NCBI GenBank assembly: GCA_023392475.1
Contig: JAEVZA010000294.1
Span: 1 to 7,985, forward strand
Direction of reading: 5' to 3'
Origin: Actinomycetes bacterium
GTDB lineage: Bacteria; Actinomycetota; Acidimicrobiia; Acidimicrobiales; Microtrichaceae
Length of the DNA: 7,985 nucleotides
In this document: piece after piece, positions 1 through 7,544 of the stretch
Numbering within the stretch: the stretch's first letter is position 1
Layout of the letters: each line of letters begins with the position of its first letter
Notes under the pieces: generated by a model
Told to the model about the DNA's origin: nothing
Databases searched by the model: none
What the model saw: only the letters and a program-made list of their open reading frames with translations
Program-made: the position numbers and the translations under genes

Positions 1-94
1 CCGCCAGGGCAGCGGCCGCGGCGCCCCGGGACCGGGCAGGGGAGCCCGGCGGGACCGCGTCCTGCGGCTGCGGCGACCCGTCCGTCGGCGGCAT
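1..94 (-). CDS. N-terminal fragment of an unidentified divergent gene (runs off the left edge)
   Basis: Reading the minus strand from an ATG at 94, 31 codons run open to the window edge. Third positions are G or C in about 29 of 31 codons, better than the plus-strand frames here, one of which stops with TGA at 115-117. The predicted start is proline- and serine-rich (begins MPPTDGSPQPQ) and turns alanine-rich near the edge, which could lead into a membrane segment, but too little is visible to tell. A TACCGT hexamer lies exactly 7 nt upstream of the ATG, the arrangement also seen at trpS, scpA and aroH, and this is the main reason for the call. I do not recognise the protein. The alternative is that 1-117 is the tail of a plus-strand gene. 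Confidence 0.45.
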   Translation of the reverse strand, partial: MPPTDGSPQPQDAVPPGSPARSRGAAAAALA

Positions 95-101
95 CGCCGC
101 G

Positions 102-107
102 ACGGTA
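102..107 (-). promoter_or_regulatory. Putative -10 element of a leaderless promoter for the left-edge gene
   Basis: On the minus strand TACCGT (107 down to 102) is followed by 7 nt and then the ATG at 94. Transcription would therefore begin at or next to the start codon. No convincing -35 hexamer is seen. Support comes from the same spacing at three other starts in this window. Confidence 0.35.
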
Positions 108-160
108 CCGGAGGTGACGCAGGACCGCAGGGGTTGCGCGGCCGGCACGCGTCCCCGCGC

Positions 161-190
161 TACCCTCGACCAAACGACCTGCAGGAGAGG
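161..190 (+). promoter_or_regulatory. Putative pyrG promoter -10 and Shine-Dalgarno
   Basis: TACCCT at 161-166 resembles the TAnnnT -10 of actinobacterial promoters. A TTGCGC at 134-139 lies upstream, but the 21-nt spacer is too long to be convincing. AGGAGAGG at 183-190 is a clear Shine-Dalgarno just before the GTG at 193 and fixes that start. The inferred leader is only about 20 nt. I see no hairpin or pyrimidine-sensing attenuator in it. Confidence 0.4.
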
Positions 191-192
191 CT

Positions 193-1899
<1,707 letters not shown>

Positions 1900-1915
1900 T
1901 CGCCCGCACGGTCGC

Positions 1916-2470
1916 GTGAGCGGGTTCCGGCACCTCTCCGACGAGCTCCTCCAGGAGGGGCACGTCATCTCCCTGTACCGCTCCACCTTCGTCGCGCCCG
2001 ACGGCGAGGAGTTCCAGCGCGAGGTCGTCCGCCACCCGGGTGCGGTGTCCGTGGTCCCGCTGCACGACGACGGCACGGTCGTGCTGGTGCGCCAGTACCG
2101 GGCCGCGCTCGACGCCGAGCTCCTGGAGATCCCCGCCGGCAAGCGCGACGTCGAGGGCGAGCCGCCGGAGGAGACCGCCCGGCGGGAGCTCGTGGAGGAG
2201 GTGGGCCTCGTCCCCGGACGGCTCCAGCGGCTCGCGGTGTTCCACAACTCGGTCGGCTTCAGCGACGAGGAGAGCCACGTCTTCCTCGGGACGGAGCTGC
2301 AGGAGACCGCGCAGGACCTCCAAGGCATCGAGGAGCGCTTCATGGAGGTCGTGCGGCTCCCGCTGGCCGAGGCCGCGGCGATGATCGCCGCCGGGGAGAT
2401 CACCGACTCGAAGACGGTGATCGGGCTCACCCTGACGCTCGCCGCGGCACGCGGCGGGCCCGCGTCGTGA
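1916..2470 (+). CDS. Nudix hydrolase, ADP-ribose pyrophosphatase-like
   Basis: A 184-aa Nudix-fold protein that probably hydrolyses ADP-ribose or another nucleoside diphosphate sugar to AMP and a sugar phosphate. An N-terminal dimerisation-type strand region (about 1-40) precedes the Nudix domain. The ADPRase-type ELLEIPAG leads into the Nudix box at 75-98, ending RELVEEVGL with Glu91, Glu94 and Glu95 as expected metal ligands. The glycine and first glutamate of the box (Gly75, Glu82) are six residues apart rather than the canonical five; I recall the same in M. tuberculosis Rv1700, which also follows pyrG. A downstream EERFMEV segment probably carries the catalytic glutamate loop. The GTG at 1916 has no Shine-Dalgarno, so translation probably depends on readthrough from pyrG. 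The stop overlaps the xerD start (GTGA, 2467-2470). The exact substrate is not decided by sequence. Confidence 0.9.
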   Translation: MSGFRHLSDELLQEGHVISLYRSTFVAPDGEEFQREVVRHPGAVSVVPLHDDGTVVLVRQYRAALDAELLEIPAGKRDVEGEPPEETARRELVEEVGLVPGRLQRLAVFHNSVGFSDEESHVFLGTELQETAQDLQGIEERFMEVVRLPLAEAAAMIAAGEITDSKTVIGLTLTLAAARGGPAS

Positions 2471-3504
2471 GCGGCGCCGTCGAGCGGTCGGGGAACGGGA
2501 GCGGCGGCACCGGGGCCGGGGCCGGTGACCGCCTGCCCGGCGAGGTCGAGGAGTTCCTCACCCACCTCGTCGTCGAGAAGGGCCGGTCGCCGCTGACGCT
2601 GTCCGCGTACCGCCACGACCTGCGTCGCTACGTCGCCTTCCTGGACGACCGCGGCCGCACCGTGCACGACGCCACACCGGTCGACGTCGAGGCCTTCGTG
2701 GTGGACCTCCGGGACTCGGGTCGGGCCGCGTCGTCGACCGCCCGCACGCTGGTGTCGGTGCGGACGATGCACCGCTTCCTCGCCGCCGAGGGGCTGGCCG
2801 CCACCGATCCGGCCCACGAGGCCGCCGCGCCCCGTCGCCCGGCCGCGCTGCCGAAGGCGCTGTCCGAGGCCCAGGTCGGCGCGCTGCTCGACGCCGTCGA
2901 CGCGGCCGCGTGCGCCGACGCCGGCGCCGTCACGGGGTCGGCGCGCGAGCACGCGCTCGTGCTGCGCGACCGCGCCCTGCTGGAGGTGCTGTACTCGACC
3001 GGCGCACGCGTGTCCGAGGCGTGCGGCCTGTCCTTCGGCGACCTCGACCTCGACGCCGGCTTCCTGCGGGTCCTGGGCAAGCGCAGCAAGGAGCGGGTGG
3101 TGCCGATCGGTCGACCGGCGATCCGAGCGCTCGCCGAGTACCTGGACACCGGGCGACCGGTGCTGCTGCCCGCCCGCGCCGTGCCCCGTGAGGACGCCGA
3201 CGCCGTCCTCCTCGGCGCCCGGGGTCGCCGGCTCGGCCGCCAGGCGGCGTGGGAGGCCATCCAGCGGTGGGCGCGGCAGGCGGGGCTCGACGCCCGCATC
3301 AGCCCGCACGTGCTGCGCCACTCGTGCGCCACCCACCTGCTGGACCACGGCGCCGACATCCGCACGGTCCAGGAGCTGCTCGGCCACGCCTCGGTCGGGA
3401 CGACGCAGATCTACACCCGGGTGGCGACGGACCGGCTGTTCGACGCCTACCGCGCCGCCCACCCGCGGGCCCAGCTCGCGGACGGCGCGGGGGTCCGGTC
3501 GTGA
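2467..3504 (+). CDS. xerD: Site-specific tyrosine recombinase XerD
   Basis: This tyrosine recombinase would resolve chromosome dimers at dif together with XerC. The 345-aa product has an N-terminal SAM-like core-binding domain (about 24-115; GRSPLTLSAYRHDLRRY is typical) and a C-terminal catalytic domain. All six active-site residues are visible: Arg181 (TGARVSE), Lys205 (LGKRSKER), His281 and Arg284 (SPHVLRHS), His307 (LLGHASVG) and nucleophile Tyr316 (TTQIYT). Arg-to-Lys and His-to-Tyr spacings equal those of E. coli XerD. It is longer than the usual ~300 aa because of a Gly/Ser-rich N-terminus (1-22) and about 14 extra residues between the domains (145-163). The GTG at 2467 overlaps the Nudix stop and no other in-frame start fits the conserved N-terminus. 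XerD rather than XerC is inferred from the pyrG-Nudix-xerD context and overall similarity. Confidence 0.92.
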   Translation: MSGAVERSGNGSGGTGAGAGDRLPGEVEEFLTHLVVEKGRSPLTLSAYRHDLRRYVAFLDDRGRTVHDATPVDVEAFVVDLRDSGRAASSTARTLVSVRTMHRFLAAEGLAATDPAHEAAAPRRPAALPKALSEAQVGALLDAVDAAACADAGAVTGSAREHALVLRDRALLEVLYSTGARVSEACGLSFGDLDLDAGFLRVLGKRSKERVVPIGRPAIRALAEYLDTGRPVLLPARAVPREDADAVLLGARGRRLGRQAAWEAIQRWARQAGLDARISPHVLRHSCATHLLDHGADIRTVQELLGHASVGTTQIYTRVATDRLFDAYRAAHPRAQLADGAGVRS

Positions 3505-4049
3505 GCCTGCGCCCGACCCACCGCGCCGGACGGTTCATGGGCTCCCTCGTCGGCGGCGCGCCGCCCGACGAGGACGTCGAGTGGGCCGACGGCTGGCTCT
3601 CCGACCGCGAGCGCACGGCGTTCGGGCGGATGTCGGGCAACGACCGCCGCCACTCGATCGGCGTGGCTCGGGCCGTGGTGGCCCACCTCGACCGCGTCGG
3701 GCTCACGGAGCAGGACCCGGGCGCCCGGTGGATCGTCACCGCGGCGCTCCTGCACGACGTGGGCAAGTCGGTCGCCGGGCTCGGCACCTACGGGCGGGTC
3801 GTCGCCACGCTGTCGGGCTGGGTCGGCGGCCACGACATGGCCGCGTCGTGGGCGGACACCCGGGGCTTCACCCGGCGCGTGGGCCTGTACCTGCAGTACC
3901 CGGAGCTCGGCGCGGACGTGCTGCGCATGGCCGGCTCCGACGAGCGGGTGGTGGCGTGGTCGGTCGAGCACCACCTGCCCGAGGAGGACTGGTCGGTGCC
4001 GGTGGAGGCGGCTCGCCTGCTCGCCGCCGCCGACGACGGGAAGCTCTGA
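3501..4049 (+). CDS. HD-domain protein, putative metal-dependent phosphohydrolase
   Basis: A 182-aa HD-superfamily protein, expected to be a metal-dependent phosphohydrolase of unknown substrate. Likely metal ligands in order are His51 (RRHSIGVAR), His85-Asp86 (ALLHDVGK) and Asp178 or Asp179 (LLAAADDGK), with His157-His158 (VEHHLPEE) between. YPELGADVL (133-141) aligns with the HPEIGAELL-like segment of HDIG and HD-GYP proteins, but Tyr133 stands where those have histidine. No signal peptide, membrane span or partner domain is seen, so it is probably cytosolic. The GTG at 3501 overlaps the xerD TGA (GTGA), which points to translational coupling. The open frame extends upstream inside xerD, but that part is a shadow. 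It ends 33 bp from the convergent trpS. Whether it serves XerD is unknown. Confidence 0.85.
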   Translation: MSLRPTHRAGRFMGSLVGGAPPDEDVEWADGWLSDRERTAFGRMSGNDRRHSIGVARAVVAHLDRVGLTEQDPGARWIVTAALLHDVGKSVAGLGTYGRVVATLSGWVGGHDMAASWADTRGFTRRVGLYLQYPELGADVLRMAGSDERVVAWSVEHHLPEEDWSVPVEAARLLAAADDGKL

Positions 4050-4082
4050 TCGCTCCGAGCGGCTGACCGGAGGGCCGGGGCG

Positions 4083-5066
4083 TCAGGCGCGGGGGAGGAG
4101 CCCGACGTGCTCGACCGCTCGGGCGTACACCTCCGACGCGACGGCGGTGGCCTTGTCGGCCCCGACGGCCAGCAGCCGGCCGGTGCCCTCCGGGTCGTCC
4201 TGGAGCTCGTGGAACCGCTCCTGGATCGGGCGGAGCAGCTCGACGACCGCATCCGCGGCGTCGGACTTGAGCGGCCCGTACTGCGTGTAGCGGTCCGCGA
4301 GCCCGGCCGGGTCCTCGCCGGTCACGGCCCCGAGGATCGAGAGCAGGTTCGAGACGCCGGGCTTCGTGGCGGGGTCGAAGCGGACGTCGCCGTCGGAGTC
4401 GGTCACGGCCCGCTTGAACTTCTTGGCCGTCACCGAGAGGTCGTCCATGAGGTACACGACGCCGGCGTCGGACGCCGCGGACTTGGACATCTTGTCGGTC
4501 GGCTCCTGGAGGTCCATGACGCGCGCACCGGCCCGGGGCACGGTGGCCTCGGGGATCACGAACGTGTCGCCGAACCGGGCGTTGAAGCGGCCGGCGACGT
4601 CCCGGGTCAGCTCGATGTGCTGGCGCTGGTCCTCGCCGACGGGGACGCGGTCGGTGTCGTAGAGGAGGATGTCGGCGGCCTGCAGCGCCGGGTAGGTGAA
4701 GATCCCGGCGGAGACGAAGTCGTGGCGGTCGGCCTTGTCCTTGAACTGCGTCATCCGGCTGAGCTCGCCGAAGCTCGTGACGCACTGGACGAGCCAGGCG
4801 AGATCCGCGTGTTCGCGCACGTGGCTCTGGACGAACAGGGTGCACGCGGCCGGGTCGAGGCCGCAGGCGATGAGCGTCTGGCCCATCTCCAGGGTGCGGC
4901 TGCCCACCTCGCCGGGCTCCTTCGGCACGGTGAGGGCGTGGAGGTCCACCACGCAGTAGAAGCTGTCGGCCTCGTGCTGGTCCACGACCCAGTTGCGGAC
5001 GGCCCCCAGCAGGTTGCCGAGGTGGAGGTCGCCCGTGGGCTGGATCCCGGAGAAGACGCGAGGCAT
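4083..5066 (-). CDS. trpS: Tryptophanyl-tRNA synthetase
   Basis: This cytoplasmic class I synthetase charges tRNA-Trp with tryptophan using ATP. The 327-aa product, close to the usual 330, starts MPRVFSGIQPTGDLHLGN, carrying the HIGH-type signature as HLGN (15-18). The KMSKS loop is intact at 192-196. Between them are the family's MTQFKDK and GEDQRQHIELTRD segments, which line the active site and tryptophan pocket. The ATG at 5066 is chosen because the family start is immediately there and TACGAT lies 8 nt upstream; the frame is open to 5165, but that extension is Arg/Ser-rich and unlike the family. It is transcribed away from scpA and toward the HD gene. No Trp-codon leader or T-box is visible upstream. 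Confidence 0.97.
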   Translation of the reverse strand: MPRVFSGIQPTGDLHLGNLLGAVRNWVVDQHEADSFYCVVDLHALTVPKEPGEVGSRTLEMGQTLIACGLDPAACTLFVQSHVREHADLAWLVQCVTSFGELSRMTQFKDKADRHDFVSAGIFTYPALQAADILLYDTDRVPVGEDQRQHIELTRDVAGRFNARFGDTFVIPEATVPRAGARVMDLQEPTDKMSKSAASDAGVVYLMDDLSVTAKKFKRAVTDSDGDVRFDPATKPGVSNLLSILGAVTGEDPAGLADRYTQYGPLKSDAADAVVELLRPIQERFHELQDDPEGTGRLLAVGADKATAVASEVYARAVEHVGLLPRA

Positions 5067-5080
5067 GGGCGCCGATCGTA
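5067..5080 (-). promoter_or_regulatory. Putative -10 element of a leaderless trpS promoter
   Basis: On the minus strand TACGAT (5080 down to 5075) is followed by 8 nt and the trpS ATG, with no Shine-Dalgarno between. Transcription would start at or within a base or two of the ATG. No good -35 match is seen at the expected distance. It matches TATAAT at four of six positions. Confidence 0.45.
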
Positions 5081-5189
5081 CCGACCGCCCCACGGGGCCA
5101 CGGACACGGTTTCGGGTGCTCCGGGCCGACTCCGCCGCCGAACGGCGGGGTGCTTCGCTCCGCAAGGACAGGGGCGCCCCCCCGTCGAA

Positions 5190-5203
5190 TCACACGCGTG
5201 TGA
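5190..5203. promoter_or_regulatory. Perfect 14-bp palindrome, candidate operator
   Basis: TCACACGCGTGTGA is its own reverse complement over all 14 bases and has no loop, so it looks like a site for a dimeric DNA-binding protein rather than an RNA hairpin. It lies in the trpS/scpA divergent region, its right arm overlapping the -35 region of the proposed scpA promoter, and about 110 bp upstream of the trpS -10. I cannot name the regulator. A chance origin cannot be excluded in GC-rich DNA, but the TCACA/TGTGA arms are unusually AT-containing for the surroundings. Confidence 0.45.
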
Positions 5204-5236
5204 CTTGGCGCGGTGCCGTCGGGCTACCATGGCGAC
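5200..5236 (+). promoter_or_regulatory. Putative leaderless scpA promoter
   Basis: TACCAT at 5225-5230 ends 6 nt before the GTG at 5237, placing the expected transcription start on or beside the start codon. A -35-like GTGACT lies at 5200-5205, four of six matches to TTGACA, with a 19-nt spacer. No Shine-Dalgarno precedes the GTG. This supports 5237 rather than the GTG at 5213, which would lie upstream of the -10. Confidence 0.5.
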
Positions 5237-6016
5237 GTGGGCTACGCCGTCCAGACGCCCGTGTACGAGGGCCCGTTCGACCTCCTCCTGCACCTGATCC
5301 TGCGGGAGCAGGTGGACCTCTACGACATCTCGCTGTCGACGATCGTCGACGCGTACCTGTCCGAGCTGGCCCGCATGGAGACGCTCGACCTCGAGGTCGC
5401 CACCGAGTTCCTGCTGATCGCGGCGACGCTCGTCGAGCTCAAGACGAAGCGGCTGCTCCCCGGCGACGACGACGTCGACGTGGACGAGGACCTGTCGCTC
5501 TGGGAGGAGCGCGACCTGCTCCTCGCCCGGCTGCTCGAGTGCAAGACCTTCAAGGACGCCGCCGGCACGCTGTCCTCGCTGCACGCCCGGGCGGCGCGGA
5601 CGGTCGCCCGCACGGCCGGCCCCGACGACCGGTTCTGGGACCTCGCGCCCGACATGCTCGAGGGCGTCACGCCGGAGCAGCTGCGCAGCGCGTTCCAGCG
5701 GGCCACCACGCCGCGGGCCCAGCCGACGATCGACCTCTTCCACGTCGCCCCGATCCGGGCCAGCGTGATCGACACCGTGGCCGACCTCTGCGTGGAGCTG
5801 CCGGGCCGGGGCCGCACCTCGTTCCGGCACCTGACCGGCTCGCTGGTGGACCGGCTCGACGTGGTGGTGCACTTCCTGGCCATCCTCGAGCTGTTCAAGC
5901 AGGGGCTGGTGGACCTGCTCCAGCCGGAGACGTTCGGCGACATCGAGATCGTCTGGATCGGTGGCGACGCGATCGGGGCGGAGGCCCTGCAGGCGGTGGA
6001 TTCCTACGATGGCTGA
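5237..6016 (+). CDS. scpA: Segregation and condensation protein A (ScpA kleisin)
   Basis: ScpA is the kleisin subunit that closes the SMC ring and, with ScpB, helps condense and segregate the chromosome. The 259-aa product shows the family N-terminus YEGPFDLLLHLI (10-21), which contacts the SMC neck, followed by the conserved helix EFLLIAATLVELKTKRLLP (57-75). An acidic stretch (77-85) begins the variable linker. A C-terminal winged-helix region (about 195-242, ending IEIVWIG) would bind the SMC head. The start is set at GTG 5237, because the GTG at 5213 precedes the proposed -10; this choice changes only eight residues. It overlaps scpB by 8 nt (6009-6016), as expected for subunits made together. 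No smc gene is in the window. The last 15 residues are not conserved in the families I know. Confidence 0.95.
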   Translation: MGYAVQTPVYEGPFDLLLHLILREQVDLYDISLSTIVDAYLSELARMETLDLEVATEFLLIAATLVELKTKRLLPGDDDVDVDEDLSLWEERDLLLARLLECKTFKDAAGTLSSLHARAARTVARTAGPDDRFWDLAPDMLEGVTPEQLRSAFQRATTPRAQPTIDLFHVAPIRASVIDTVADLCVELPGRGRTSFRHLTGSLVDRLDVVVHFLAILELFKQGLVDLLQPETFGDIEIVWIGGDAIGAEALQAVDSYDG

Positions 6017-6773
6017 CGAGACGGCGGCACCCCTGGCGGAGGCGATGCTCGACGAGGCCCGGCGGGCCCTCGAGGCCGTGATCATGGTGGCCGACCAGCC
6101 GGCCGACCCCGCCGTGCTGGCGCAGCTGGTGGAGCTCTCGCCCGACCAGGTCGAGGACCTGCTCGCCGGGCTCGCCCGCAGCTACGAGGAGGACGGTCGC
6201 GGCTTCCAGCTGGCCAAGGTCGCCGGCGGCTGGCGGTTCCAGAGCCACGAGGACCTGTCGCCGTACGTCGAGCGGTTCATCCTGAGCGGCCAGACGGCGC
6301 GCCTGTCGGCCGCCGCGCTCGAGACGCTCGCCATCGTCGCCTACAAGCAGCCGATCTCACGGGCGCAGGTGGCCGCCATCCGTGGCGTGAACGTCGACGG
6401 CGTGATGCGCACGCTCCAGCAGCGGGGCTACATCGACGAGGTCGCGCGCGACCCGGGCCCGGGCCAGGCGTCGATGTTCGGCACCACGCCGCTGTTCCTC
6501 GAGCGCATCGGGCTCAACGGGATCGACGAGCTCCCGTCGCTCGGCGACTTCATCCCCGGCGCCGACGTGGTCGAGCTGCTCGAGCAGGGCCTCCGGGCCG
6601 ACCCGCTGGACGACGACCCCGCTCCCGACGCCGACGGCGCCGGGGAGGACGCGGGGTCGGACGGCGCCGACGGCTCGGCGGCGGTCGGCCTGCCCGGCGA
6701 CGTCGTGGACAGGACCGGCGAGCTCGTGATCGACGTCGACGAGCTCGAGCAGGGCCACCCCGACCTCGGGTGA
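6009..6773 (+). CDS. scpB: Segregation and condensation protein B (ScpB)
   Basis: ScpB dimers bind the ScpA linker and regulate the SMC complex on the nucleoid. The 254-aa product has two winged-helix domains. The first is at about 15-92 (ALEAVIMVADQP start). The second, about 98-170, contains LETLAIVAYKQPISRAQVAA, a family hallmark, followed by IRGV and the LxxRGYI-type recognition region. The FGTTPLFLERIGL segment (157-169) is also typical. From about 198 to the end is a low-complexity Asp/Ala/Gly-rich acidic tail, longer than in many homologues. The ATG at 6009 overlaps the end of scpA and has a weak GGTGGA about 8 nt upstream; the open frame to 5961 is a shadow within scpA. The stop overlaps the next start (GTGA, 6770-6773). 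Confidence 0.95.
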   Translation: MADETAAPLAEAMLDEARRALEAVIMVADQPADPAVLAQLVELSPDQVEDLLAGLARSYEEDGRGFQLAKVAGGWRFQSHEDLSPYVERFILSGQTARLSAAALETLAIVAYKQPISRAQVAAIRGVNVDGVMRTLQQRGYIDEVARDPGPGQASMFGTTPLFLERIGLNGIDELPSLGDFIPGADVVELLEQGLRADPLDDDPAPDADGAGEDAGSDGADGSAAVGLPGDVVDRTGELVIDVDELEQGHPDLG

Positions 6774-7534
6774 GCCCACCGCCCGACGCCGACGGCGAGC
6801 GGCTGCAGAAGGTCCTCGCCCGCGCCGGCCTCGGGAGCCGCCGGGTCAGCGAGGAGCTGATCGACGCCGGCCGGGTCACGGTGAACGGCACGGTCGCCGT
6901 GCTGGGGGCGCGGGTGCACCCCGAGACGGACGTCGTGGCGGTCGACGGCACACCGATCGGCGTCGCTCCGGGCCTCGTGCACTACCTGCTCAACAAGCCC
7001 GCCGGCGTCGTCACGACCGCGGAGGACACGCACGGCCGCCCGATCGTCACGGAGCTGGTCCCGCCCGAGCCGCGGGTCCACCCGGTCGGGCGCCTGGACC
7101 TGGACACGGAGGGCCTGCTGCTGCTCACCAACGACGGGGCGCTGACGCACCGCCTCACCCACCCGTCGTTCGGGGTCGAGAAGGAGTACGTCGCCCACGT
7201 CGAGGGGACGCCCGGGCGGGGCGCCCTGCGGCGGCTCCGCGAGGGGATCGACCTGGAGGACGGGCCGACGGCGCCCGCGTCGGCGTCGGTGCTGTCGCCG
7301 GGCGTCGTGCGCCTCACGATCCACGAGGGCCGCAACCGGCAGGTCCGCCGGATGCTCGACGCGGTCGGCCACCCCGTGCAGCGCCTCGTGCGCACCCGGA
7401 TCGGGCCGCTGCGCGACCCCCAGCTCCGCCCGGGGTCGTGGCGTGAGCTCACCCAGGACGAGCTGCGCGCACTGGAGCGCGCCGTCTCCGAGGTGCTCGA
7501 ACCGGGTTCCGGGGACGCGCCCACCCCCGGGTAA
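6770..7534 (+). CDS. rluB: rRNA pseudouridine synthase, RsuA/RluB family
   Basis: This enzyme isomerises uridine to pseudouridine in rRNA, probably at the 23S peptidyl-transferase region if it is RluB. The 254-aa product has an N-terminal S4 RNA-binding domain (about 9-60; ERLQKVLARAGLGSRR then VTVNG) and a catalytic domain. The active-site motif is GRLDLDTEGLLLLTNDG, with catalytic Asp110. Further family marks are the LNKPAG segment (about 75), KEYVAHV and the EGRNRQVRRM motif late in the protein. The GTG at 6770 overlaps the scpB stop, and placement directly after scpAB is the usual position of RluB in Gram-positives. RluB versus RsuA cannot be proven from sequence. Its TAA stop, the only TAA in the window's genes, lies inside the proposed aroH -10. 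Confidence 0.9.
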   Translation: MSPPPDADGERLQKVLARAGLGSRRVSEELIDAGRVTVNGTVAVLGARVHPETDVVAVDGTPIGVAPGLVHYLLNKPAGVVTTAEDTHGRPIVTELVPPEPRVHPVGRLDLDTEGLLLLTNDGALTHRLTHPSFGVEKEYVAHVEGTPGRGALRRLREGIDLEDGPTAPASASVLSPGVVRLTIHEGRNRQVRRMLDAVGHPVQRLVRTRIGPLRDPQLRPGSWRELTQDELRALERAVSEVLEPGSGDAPTPG

Positions 7535-7544
7535 CCTCGCCGGG
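7507..7544 (+). promoter_or_regulatory. Putative leaderless aroH promoter
   Basis: TAACCT at 7532-7537 ends 7 nt before the aroH ATG. The 10-bp gap after rluB holds no Shine-Dalgarno. A weak TTCCGG at 7507-7512 lies 19 nt upstream of the hexamer. The first three bases of the hexamer are the TAA stop of the preceding gene. This would let aroH-tyrA be transcribed separately from the scpAB unit. Confidence 0.45.

Noticed and set aside
3005..3012. CACGCGTG inside xerD, identical to the core of the intergenic palindrome.
   Set aside because: It encodes the conserved catalytic-arginine region (GARVSE) and the flanks do not extend the dyad, so it is a coding coincidence.
2467..3504. The tyrosine recombinase as an integrase of a mobile element.
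   Set aside because: It sits in a conserved housekeeping order after pyrG and the Nudix gene, resembles XerD throughout, and no tRNA, attachment-site repeat or phage gene is nearby.
4053..4072. A weak inverted repeat (CTCCG … CGGAG, 10-nt loop) between the convergent HD gene and trpS, considered as a bidirectional terminator.
   Set aside because: The stem is only 5 bp and no T-run follows on either strand; such repeats are expected by chance at this GC content. A terminator is plausible by position but not supported.
5135..5148. GC-rich inverted repeat CCGCCG-AA-CGGCGG in the trpS/scpA intergenic region, considered as an attenuator or terminator.
   Set aside because: The loop is too short, no T-run follows, and it lies upstream of both proposed transcription starts, so it would not be in either mRNA.
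5067..5165. A tryptophan-sensing leader (T-box or Trp-codon leader peptide) upstream of trpS.
   Set aside because: No run of TGG codons in a short reading frame and no T-box-like sequence is visible, and the proposed leaderless start leaves no 5' leader.
5171..5180. Perfect 10-bp palindrome GGGGCGCCCC near the scpA promoter.
   Set aside because: Made only of G and C in GC-rich DNA and followed by more C's; likely by chance, and not placed on a promoter element.
3868..6085. Two long minus-strand frames (3868-5193 and 4751-6085) and several plus-strand frames over trpS.
   Set aside because: All are shadows of trpS and scpA in other frames; the composition is low-complexity and no family motif is visible.
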